A stretch of 5,049 nucleotides of DNA from an uncultured Cellvibrio sp. (GTDB lineage: Bacteria > Pseudomonadota > Gammaproteobacteria > Pseudomonadales > Cellvibrionaceae): positions 1 to 5,049 of the forward strand of contig CAMPIG010000356.1 in assembly GCA_946886255.1 (NCBI GenBank), given 5' to 3'. The first letter of the stretch is position 1. Each line of letters begins with the position of its first letter. The translations under genes and the position numbers were made by a program. Positions 1-5,049 of the stretch are shown piece by piece. The notes beneath the pieces are model-generated. The model searched no databases. It worked only from the letters and a program-made list of their open reading frames with translations, and was not told the DNA's origin.

Positions 1-1
1 G

Positions 2-193
2 AACACGGTGGAGAAGCATATTGCCACCGGTATCAAACGCTGTACCGGCTATATGATGGCGCTTAAAGCAGGTACCCTGGATAACGTCAGCAGACATAAC
101 CTCAGTAATCAAAACGTCAGTAACAGTCAAACGGCCGATGAGCCTTCGCACGAAGAAGCGCCCGTGGCAAAAGCAGGTGTTGGTCATGAGTAA
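2..193 (+). CDS. ECF RNA polymerase sigma factor, FecI type (3' end only)
   Basis: Only the last 63 residues are in the window; the gene begins upstream. The sequence NTVEKHIATGIKRC at the start matches the end of sigma region 4 in FecI-like ECF sigma factors, where the last helix of the helix-turn-helix contacts the -35 element (family knowledge: 'S.NTVEKH' is a hallmark of the group). The sigma role would be to direct core RNA polymerase to the promoter of the downstream receptor gene. FecI-type proteins usually end soon after this helix. Here a tail of about 40 residues follows, rich in Asn, Ser and acidic residues (it contains NLSNQNVSNSQ), with no recognised domain. The stop codon at 191-193 overlaps the next gene's start, which indicates an operon with the FecR-like gene. 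An internal GTG at 8 is part of the same frame and is not a true start. Confidence 0.87.
   Translation, partial: NTVEKHIATGIKRCTGYMMALKAGTLDNVSRHNLSNQNVSNSQTADEPSHEEAPVAKAGVGHE
175..179 (+). promoter_or_regulatory. Ribosome binding site that favours the FecR start at 186
   Basis: AGGTG lies 6 bases before the ATG at 186. The upstream in-frame ATG at 138 has no comparable purine-rich site just before it. This supports 186 as the start, giving an ATGAGTAA overlap with the sigma stop codon that is typical of translational coupling. Confidence 0.5.
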
Positions 194-1196
194 GGTGGTG
201 GAATTTTCCAACAAAGAGCAGATTCACGAGCAAGCCAGTGTGTGGATTGCGCGGCTGGATCGCGGCTTGAGTGTGGAAGAACAACAAGCCCTCGGTGATT
301 GGGTGCGGCAGAGTCGCGAGCATCGGCGGGTATTATTTGAAATGGCGGCCCTGTGGGATCGCATGGATAGCCTTACCAGGCTGGCCGATCTGTTTGATGC
401 ACCGCAGCGTGCAAAACCGCGCACGCGGGTTTATATGGCGATGGCAGCGTCAGTGATGCTGACCGCGCTCGCCTTCGCCTGGAGCTGGACCTATCTGGCC
501 GGTCCTCATCAAGTGTTGGACGGTGTTTACGAAACCGCCATCGGCGAGCATTCCAGGGTTAACCTCCCCGATGGCTCGCTGCTGGTGCTCAACACCAACA
601 CGCGAGTGAGCGTGACCTACGACACGGAATACCGCCTATTTGTACTGGAGCGCGGCGAGATCAATATTGATGTTGCTCATGACCAGACGCGTCCCTTAAG
701 TGTGAGGGTGGGGGACAGGGTTGTACAGGCGGTGGGCACGGCCTTTAACGTCAAGATGTTCAACGAACGTGAAGTGGAATTACTGGTGACAGACGGCAAG
801 GTGCTGGTCGCCAAACGCCAGCCTGACGCTACGGCGATTGACGCGCCGGTACGCCTGGCGGAAACGGCCATGGCGGTGGCCAAAGGTGAAAAAGTGGTAC
901 TGGGTTCTGCCCAGGAAGCCATTGCGCAGGTCGCTGAAACAGATATTGCGGCACAACTGAGTTGGCGTGAGGGCAATCTGATTTTTCGCGGTGAAAGCCT
1001 TGAGCAGGCGCTTGCTGAAGTCACACGTTATACGTCGGTTGAATTTGAAGTCATGGATGAACACATCAAACAACAACGCATCGCTGGTTTATTCAAGGCG
1101 GGCGACGTAGATGGTTTGCTGGCCACCTTGACGCGTAATTTTAATATTGAAAGTGAACGTCTAAACGACAATAAGATTGTGTTGCGCGCCCGCTAA
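186..1196 (+). CDS. FecR-family anti-sigma factor / sigma regulator (inner-membrane)
   Basis: A 336-aa protein with the full FecR layout. Residues 13-57 form the cytoplasmic sigma-binding region (DUF4880 type: QASVWIARLDRG, then LGDW and HRRVLFEMAALW). Residues 83-103 are one hydrophobic membrane helix. Residues 113-208 are the periplasmic FecR domain, with LPDGSLLVLNTNTRVSV, LERGEINIDV and VQAVGTAFNVK as family hallmarks. Residues 260-333 are a C-terminal STN-like domain (WREGNLIFRGESLEQALAEV). In this family the N-terminus holds or activates the sigma factor, and the periplasmic C-terminus receives the signal from the receptor's STN domain. I chose ATG 186 over ATG 138, which would add 16 basic residues (MSLRTKKRPWQKQ), because of its ribosome site and overlap with the sigma stop. 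No twin-arginine motif precedes the membrane helix. Whether it acts as a pure inhibitor or is also needed for sigma activity cannot be read from the sequence. Confidence 0.93.
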   Translation: MSKVVEFSNKEQIHEQASVWIARLDRGLSVEEQQALGDWVRQSREHRRVLFEMAALWDRMDSLTRLADLFDAPQRAKPRTRVYMAMAASVMLTALAFAWSWTYLAGPHQVLDGVYETAIGEHSRVNLPDGSLLVLNTNTRVSVTYDTEYRLFVLERGEINIDVAHDQTRPLSVRVGDRVVQAVGTAFNVKMFNEREVELLVTDGKVLVAKRQPDATAIDAPVRLAETAMAVAKGEKVVLGSAQEAIAQVAETDIAAQLSWREGNLIFRGESLEQALAEVTRYTSVEFEVMDEHIKQQRIAGLFKAGDVDGLLATLTRNFNIESERLNDNKIVLRAR

Positions 1197-1216
1197 AAAA
1201 ATTCCCCGAGGCTTGC

Positions 1217-1245
1217 TTGTTGTGCTGTGAGTAACACCTTACACT
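1217..1245 (+). promoter_or_regulatory. Weak candidate promoter for the receptor gene
   Basis: TTGTTG (1217-1222) and TACACT (1240-1245) are 17 bases apart, which fits sigma-70 spacing, but each half matches the consensus only partly (3/6 and 4/6). In FecI/FecR systems the receptor is normally transcribed by the neighbouring ECF sigma factor, and I found no convincing ECF-type -35/-10 pair in 1197-1302. Treat this as the best guess in a 106-bp gap that should hold the control region. Confidence 0.15.
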
Positions 1246-1257
1246 CCGCCAATGCGC

Positions 1258-1272
1258 GTCGCATCCTGCGAC
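1258..1272 (+). repeat. Small perfect inverted repeat in the receptor leader
   Basis: GTCGCA (1258-1263) and TGCGAC (1267-1272) are exact reverse complements separated by TCC. In RNA this gives a 6-bp GC-rich hairpin about 30 bases before the ATG at 1303. No T run follows, so it is not an intrinsic terminator. It could be an operator, a leader hairpin or chance. Confidence 0.4.
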
Positions 1273-1302
1273 ATCGATTCATGACAATAATTATTCAAAA
1301 AA

Positions 1303-4300
1303 ATGTCTTCGACTTTATGGCGGAAAAAAATCGCTCATTCGTCTATTCAGCAGGCGAGCAATACGCTCGCTTCTGAAGGACACGAAGCGGCGATTTTTGC
1401 ACCATTGCGTTGTGCTTTGCTCATGATGCTGAGTTCGGCAACCTGGGCGGAAGATGCGCGTCTTGGCACAATAATCCCTTTCGATATCCCTCAGCAACGA
1501 GCGGATTTATCGCTTATCGACTTCGCCAAACAAGCCAACATCACGCTGATATTTCCTTTTGATACTGCAATGGAAGTGACAGCGAATCCGTTAGTTGGCA
1601 GGTATTCCATCGAAGAAGCCGTCAGGTTGTTACTGGCGAATACGCGATTGAAGGTGGGCGTCGGTGAGGATGGTCAGCTCATGATTACGAGCAATCAGAC
1701 TCAAGGGGAAATCGATTCCATGCACACTAAAAATAAATTATCGAGTGCTATTCTCGGCATACTGTCATCCATGGCAGCCTCGCCATCACTCGCGCAGGAT
1801 GACGGCGGTTCTGTTGAAGAGGTATTGGTTACGGGTATTCGCGGCAGTATACAGCGCGCAATGGATATCAAACGCGATGCGCCCGGTGTGGTAGATGCGA
1901 TTTCGGCAGAAGACATTGGTAAGTTTCCGGATACAAACCTCGCCGAATCGTTGCAACGGATTACCGGTGTATCCATCGACCGTTCCGGTGGTGAAGGGCA
2001 ATTAATTACCGTGCGCGGCTTCGGTCCGCAGTTCAATACTGTATTGGTAAATGGCCGCCAGATCGCGTCAGAAAATGATTCGCGCGCGTTCAGTTTTGAT
2101 ACGCTTGCCTCGGAATTGGTGAGCGGTTTGAATGTGCATAAAACCTCTACCGCGACTATGCAGTCCGGTGGTATCGGTGCGACGGTGAATGTTAAAACCG
2201 CGCGACCTTTTGATATGAATGGCTTTAAAGTCGCCGGCAGTGTGAAAGCATTAGTCGACGAGAACAGTGAATCCACCTCACCGCAATTTTCCGGATTGAT
2301 CAGCAATACATTTAACGAAGATACCTTTGGTGTACTGCTGGCCTTGTCATACCAGGAGCGGGAAACGCGTTTAAATCAGGCGCAGATGGATGGCTGGTTG
2401 GAAAATGTCGGCATTCCCCCTGCAGAATTAAATGGCGGGGCTGGTGTGCCTGAAGGTTCCACTATTTTTTCACCACGCAACTACGATCATAAAGTTACTT
2501 TCGAAGAGCGTACACGTACCAACGGTTCACTGGTGTTGCAATTTGCCCCTTCTGATACGTTAACGCTCACCACCGATTTACTTTATTCTGATTTTGATGT
2601 TGAAACCAATGCGCTGTCCTATGGGCACTGGTTTACTGCACCGAACATTACCGATGCTGTAACAGATGAAAATGGCACGGTGATAGATTTACGCCAGGAA
2701 GTTGGCTTGGCAACTGACATGCATGCCAAGAAATTTGACCGCCTGACCGAAACGTTCTTATTTGGCTTTAATGCAGATTGGGATATAACAGAAAATCTGA
2801 ATTTAAATTTTGATGCGAGTTTTTCCAATGCTGAGCGCGAGGCAAACAATGGCGGTGGTGATCAATTGTCACTGATTGGTTACGCCAACCGCGTCAGATT
2901 TCAGGTTGATGATGCGATTCTGCCTGTTGCCAGCGAATTTGAAACAGCCAATCCAAATATCTATTCAGGTCAGCAAGAGTTGGACGGTACGGCTTATCTT
3001 GAGCCAGGCGATCCAAATTATGAGCCGCCGGCTGGTGTGCAGGATTTTCTCAGCAAGGAAAACAGTCGAGCACATGTGATGTTGCGCCGGGGCTGGGCCG
3101 TTGAAGATGATGTAACCCAGATCAAGCTGGACGGTACTTGGGATGAAGGCAGCGTCAGTGGTTTAGTCAAGGCGCGCTTCGGTGCAATGTTCTCCAATGA
3201 AACCAAAAATCTGGTGCGTTGGGATAATGAAGGTGTCGGTATCCACTGCACGTATTGTGGCTATCCCGATTTGCCGGAAATTCCCGCTGATATGCAATAC
3301 GTATTTGATGCTGGCAATGACTTTCTCGGCGACGTCAGCGGCAGCGGACGAATGCCAACCCAATGGCTGGCACACGATGGCGAAGCAAATTTTGCTTTTC
3401 TTGAGCAATATTATGAAAGCATCAACGGCGAGCCGATCAGCTTTGATGCGGTGCGCCGCGATAATTCATTCGAAGTGGAAGAAGAAACGGTTGCGTTTTA
3501 TCTCGAAGTCGATTTTGCGGGTGAACTGGGCGGTATGCCAATTTCGGCAACCTCCGGTGTACGTGTAGAAAGCACCGATACCACCGTGAACGGAACCCAG
3601 GCACCCGTGATCGGTTTAACCATCCTCGATGAAACAGAAATGTTAGCGCAGTACGGTCCGGCACAAAGTATCGGCGCAGGCGCCAGCTACGACGCAATCC
3701 TGCCAAGCCTGAATATTAAATTGAATATTACCGATGACATGATCGTGCGTGCAGCAGCCTCCAAGACGCTGACGCGCCCAACGCTGGAAAGTATGGCGCC
3801 GGTCACGGTAATTACCACCACTCGTCAAGGTGGCGACTTGACCTCGACAAGCGGTAACTCCGCATTAGAACCCTTCGAGTCCGACAATTTTGACTTGTCC
3901 TGGGAGTGGTACTACGGCGACGCCAGTTATGTTTCCGTGGGCTACTTCAAAAAAGATGTAGCAAACTTTATCGTAAACTCGCTCGAAGATATTACGTTTA
4001 CCTTACCCAACGGGGATACCTTGCTGGACCCATCCACTGGCGATGATCCCGGTGCAGCGGACGCCAATGATACCGCAGCTGTATTTACCAATACCTTGCC
4101 CAACAATGGCGAAACAGCCACCGTGGACGGTGTAGAGATGGGTGTGCAACACACCTTTGGGGATACCGGTTTTGGGGTAATGGTAAATGCGACCCTGGTG
4201 GATAGCGACGCGGAACTTGACCCGGCCAACGTTGAGCAGGTGTTCGCATTAACGGGACTTAGCGATTCCTACAACCTGGTTGGCTTTTATGAACAAGGAC

Positions 4301-4569
4301 CATTCCAGATTCGTTTGGCCTACAACCGTCGCGATGATTTCGTGCAATCACTTACGCAACTCAACGGCGATGGTCCGACCATTGTAGAAGATTATGAACA
4401 GTGGGATATTAGCGCGAGTTACGATATTAGTGATGATATTTCCATCTTTGCGGAAGGCTTAAATCTTACCGAAGAATATGTTCATAAACGTGGACGCTAT
4501 GCTAATCAATTGCTGTTGGTTGAAGATAGTGGAAGACGCTGGACAGTCGGCGTGCGCGCAAGTTTTTAA
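1303..4569 (+). CDS. TonB-dependent outer-membrane transducer with N-terminal STN domain (TIGR01782-like receptor)
   Basis: A 1088-aa receptor for energy-dependent uptake across the outer membrane, with a signalling extension. Order: a basic N-terminal stretch, then a signal-peptide core (about 33-49, CALLMMLSSATWA). Residues 57-129 are an STN domain (FDIPQQRADLSLIDFAKQA, GRYSIEEAVRLLL) of the kind that contacts FecR proteins. Residues 140-164 are a second signal-peptide-like segment and 172-180 a TonB-box-like EEVLVTGIR. The plug runs about 187-303, with DIGKFPDTNLAESLQRITG, TVRGFGPQFNTVLVNGR and GGIGATVNVKTARPF typical of Xanthomonas/Caulobacter/Cellvibrio receptors. The barrel runs to the terminal Phe (WTVGVRASF). 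The only cysteines after the first signal region are C649 and C652 (CTYC). The substrate is not identifiable; family members often import oligosaccharides. No Shine-Dalgarno is seen before ATG 1303, so the exact start is uncertain. The upstream sigma and FecR genes fit a surface-signalling operon. Confidence 0.93.
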   Translation: MSSTLWRKKIAHSSIQQASNTLASEGHEAAIFAPLRCALLMMLSSATWAEDARLGTIIPFDIPQQRADLSLIDFAKQANITLIFPFDTAMEVTANPLVGRYSIEEAVRLLLANTRLKVGVGEDGQLMITSNQTQGEIDSMHTKNKLSSAILGILSSMAASPSLAQDDGGSVEEVLVTGIRGSIQRAMDIKRDAPGVVDAISAEDIGKFPDTNLAESLQRITGVSIDRSGGEGQLITVRGFGPQFNTVLVNGRQIASENDSRAFSFDTLASELVSGLNVHKTSTATMQSGGIGATVNVKTARPFDMNGFKVAGSVKALVDENSESTSPQFSGLISNTFNEDTFGVLLALSYQERETRLNQAQMDGWLENVGIPPAELNGGAGVPEGSTIFSPRNYDHKVTFEERTRTNGSLVLQFAPSDTLTLTTDLLYSDFDVETNALSYGHWFTAPNITDAVTDENGTVIDLRQEVGLATDMHAKKFDRLTETFLFGFNADWDITENLNLNFDASFSNAEREANNGGGDQLSLIGYANRVRFQVDDAILPVASEFETANPNIYSGQQELDGTAYLEPGDPNYEPPAGVQDFLSKENSRAHVMLRRGWAVEDDVTQIKLDGTWDEGSVSGLVKARFGAMFSNETKNLVRWDNEGVGIHCTYCGYPDLPEIPADMQYVFDAGNDFLGDVSGSGRMPTQWLAHDGEANFAFLEQYYESINGEPISFDAVRRDNSFEVEEETVAFYLEVDFAGELGGMPISATSGVRVESTDTTVNGTQAPVIGLTILDETEMLAQYGPAQSIGAGASYDAILPSLNIKLNITDDMIVRAAASKTLTRPTLESMAPVTVITTTRQGGDLTSTSGNSALEPFESDNFDLSWEWYYGDASYVSVGYFKKDVANFIVNSLEDITFTLPNGDTLLDPSTGDDPGAADANDTAAVFTNTLPNNGETATVDGVEMGVQHTFGDTGFGVMVNATLVDSDAELDPANVEQVFALTGLSDSYNLVGFYEQGPFQIRLAYNRRDDFVQSLTQLNGDGPTIVEDYEQWDISASYDISDDISIFAEGLNLTEEYVHKRGRYANQLLLVEDSGRRWTVGVRASF
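1354..1370 (+). repeat. Inverted repeat inside the 5' end of the receptor frame
   Basis: GCGAGC (1354-1359) and GCTCGC (1365-1370) are exact reverse complements with an AATAC loop. The hairpin sits just before AAGGA (1376-1380), the only Shine-Dalgarno-like sequence near the 5' end of this frame. It lies in codons 18-23 of the annotated frame, a poorly conserved stretch before the signal-peptide core. It may influence initiation or may be chance. Confidence 0.35.
1703..1710 (+). promoter_or_regulatory. Internal ribosome binding site before ATG 1720
   Basis: AAGGGGAA lies 9 bases before the in-frame ATG at 1720, inside the receptor coding frame (codons for QGE). It is the strongest Shine-Dalgarno-like sequence attached to any start in the receptor gene, and clearly better than the A/T-rich stretch before ATG 1303. 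It supports, without proving, a second translation start that yields an STN-less receptor of 949 residues. Confidence 0.45.
1720..1794 (+). other. Second, internal signal-peptide-like segment of the receptor (possible alternative N-terminus)
   Basis: Residues 140-164 of the long frame read as a complete Sec signal peptide: Met, a basic n-region (HTKNK), a hydrophobic core (LSSAILGILSSMA) and a c-region ending SLA before QDD, a good signal peptidase I site. The TonB box follows 8 residues later, as in ordinary STN-less receptors of this family. Such a segment is not expected between an STN domain and a TonB box. It could be the true N-terminus of a shorter product (1720-4569, 949 aa, a usual length for the family), a relic of fusion between an STN module and a complete receptor gene, or an internal cleavage site in the long product. 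Confidence 0.6.
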
Positions 4570-4611
4570 TATGAATTATTAGAGATTGAGTGTTGCCTCT
4601 CAGGTGGTATC

Positions 4612-4713
4612 GGCTAGCGACCCAGGCGGTTCTGAAAACGCATGAATACATCCCTGTAGCTCCCTCACGTCGTCCTTGACGTGAGGGTTTCAGAACCGCC
4701 TGGATCGCTAGCC
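4612..4713 (+). repeat. Nested palindromic intergenic element (102 bp; REP/MITE-like)
   Basis: Two 26-base arms, 4612-4637 and 4688-4713, are reverse complements with one mismatch (C4621 against A4704); the ends read GGCTAGCGA and TCGCTAGCC. Inside is a perfect 10-bp hairpin (4662-4671 with 4678-4687, loop GTCCTT) that abuts the right arm directly. On the left, 24 unpaired bases (4638-4661) separate it from the left arm. This spacer holds TGAATACATCCCTGTA, which contains a 4-bp mini-hairpin (TACA 4647-4650, TGTA 4655-4658). The core resembles, from memory, dispersed intergenic repeats in gammaproteobacterial genomes. No transposase or clear target-site duplication is visible. It sits 42 bp after the receptor stop and 74 bp before the halogenase start. 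Confidence 0.75.
4662..4687 (+). repeat. Inner perfect hairpin of the palindromic element
   Basis: A 10-bp perfect stem (CCCTCACGTC / GACGTGAGGG) with a 6-base loop. Only three T residues follow (4688-4690) before CAG, so it is a poor intrinsic terminator. It could still protect the 3' end of the receptor mRNA or lower read-through into the halogenase gene. Confidence 0.6.
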
Positions 4714-4787
4714 TAGTTGCTAACTTGTAAGGTTAGGTTTTCTATTTAACTATTTAAAAATAATAATCACTCATCAGGTTTTTTGGG
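4714..4787 (+). promoter_or_regulatory. AT-rich leader of the halogenase gene, with an 8-bp tandem repeat
   Basis: This 74-bp stretch is strongly AT-rich and contains CTATTTAA twice in direct tandem (4742-4749, 4750-4757). TTGTAA (4725-4730) and two TATTTA boxes (4743-4748, 4751-4756) are promoter-like in composition, but the spacings (12 and 20 bases) are off for sigma-70. It may hold a promoter for the halogenase gene independent of the receptor; no single promoter can be assigned. Confidence 0.25.
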
Positions 4788-5049
4788 ATGAACAAAACAA
4801 CAAAATCCGTCGTCGTTGTTGGTGGTGGAACGGCGGGCTGGATCACCGCTGGTCGCATTGCTGCGATGCACAAAGCCAATCAGCCGGATGGTGTCCGGGT
4901 TACTCTGGTGGAATCACCCAATATACCCATCATCGGTGTTGGCGAGGGTACCTGGCCGACGATGCGCAATACCTTAATAAAATTAGGTATTTCAGAAACC
5001 GATTTTATTCGCGAGTGCGATGCGTCTTTCAAGCAAGGCGCAAAGTTTG
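4788..5049 (+). CDS. Flavin-dependent tryptophan halogenase family protein (5' end only)
   Basis: The first 87 residues are present; the rest is beyond the window. Residues 8-18 ([11 protein letters not shown]) form the N-terminal FAD-binding GxGxxG motif, followed by a [14 protein letters not shown] segment (50-63) characteristic of the Trp_halogenase family (PF04820). The stretch [12 protein letters not shown] (76-87) matches the region that carries the catalytic lysine of PrnA/RebH-type halogenases; K82 is the expected counterpart of K79. The second hallmark, WxWxIP, lies outside the window, so activity cannot be judged. Family members use reduced flavin, oxygen and halide to halogenate tryptophan, indole or other aromatics. 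Relatives next to TonB-dependent receptors are common and mostly of unknown substrate. The start has a weak ribosome site (AGG, 4776-4778) 9 bases before the ATG. Confidence 0.88.
   Translation, partial: MNKTTKSVVVVGGGTAGWITAGRIAAMHKANQPDGVRVTLVESPNIPIIGVGEGTWPTMRNTLIKLGISETDFIRECDASFKQGAKF

Noticed and set aside
138..185. Upstream ATG 138 as the FecR start
   Set aside because: It would add 16 basic residues not typical of the family and overlap the sigma gene by 56 bases, while ATG 186 has a ribosome site and a tight overlap with the sigma stop.
1226..1243. CRP-like site TGTGA...TTACA
   Set aside because: The half-sites are 8 bases apart instead of 6, and the right half does not match TCACA.
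1231..1260. ECF promoter (GTAAC with CGTC)
   Set aside because: The separation is 21 bases where 16-17 is expected, and the -35 lacks the GGAA core, so it is not supported.
1701..2306. Long open frame on the minus strand (201 codons)
   Set aside because: It lies wholly opposite the highly conserved STN-linker/plug coding region, has no recognisable domain, and its product reads as a shadow of the receptor's codons.
3182..3568. 128-codon + strand frame inside the receptor barrel
   Set aside because: It is out of frame with a clear receptor gene, and its translation has no family motifs; the receptor frame explains the sequence.
4662..4690. Rho-independent terminator after the receptor gene
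   Set aside because: The stem is good but only three T residues follow before CAG, so the U tract is inadequate; kept only as a hairpin.
4612..4740. Integron attC site
   Set aside because: The palindrome has a one-sided spacer, and GTTAGGT occurs nearby (4732-4738), but there is no matching RYYYAAC partner at the other end and no integrase or cassette context.

Overview
The window is about 5 kb of Gammaproteobacteria-like DNA. Balanced base composition and a receptor of the Xanthomonas/Caulobacter/Cellvibrio type (TIGR01782-like TonB-dependent receptors) suggest a polysaccharide-degrading bacterium of the Cellvibrio/Saccharophagus kind. That placement is inference; there is no rRNA or other phylogenetic marker here. 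All supported genes lie on the + strand.

Layout: (1) 2-193, the 3' end of an ECF sigma factor of the FecI type. (2) 186-1196, a FecR-type anti-sigma/sigma regulator, translationally overlapped with the sigma gene. (3) 1197-1302, a 106-bp gap with a small hairpin and at best a weak promoter. (4) 1303-4569, a 1088-aa outer-membrane TonB-dependent transducer with an N-terminal STN signalling domain, a plug and a 22-strand-type barrel. (5) 4570-4787, a 218-bp gap holding a 102-bp nested palindromic element (4612-4713) and an AT-rich leader. (6) 4788-5049, the first 87 residues of a flavin-dependent tryptophan-halogenase family protein, cut by the window edge.

Together genes 1-3 form a classical cell-surface signalling cassette. 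Ligand binding at the outer-membrane receptor would be passed by its STN domain to the periplasmic C-terminal domain of the FecR protein, which would control the sigma factor, which would activate the receptor gene. The ligand is not evident. The receptor subfamily and the halogenase neighbour resemble loci usually linked to glycan or other organic substrate uptake rather than to iron-siderophore loci.

The most unusual point is the receptor's architecture. After a first signal peptide and the STN domain, the same reading frame contains a second, complete-looking signal peptide (residues 140-164) that starts with ATG at 1720 and is preceded by a good Shine-Dalgarno sequence (1703-1710). From that ATG the frame encodes a standard 949-aa STN-less receptor precursor. 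The locus may therefore make two nested receptors (signalling and non-signalling), or one whose STN domain can be cut free in the periplasm. The second point of interest is the nested palindrome between receptor and halogenase, which looks like a dispersed intergenic repeat.
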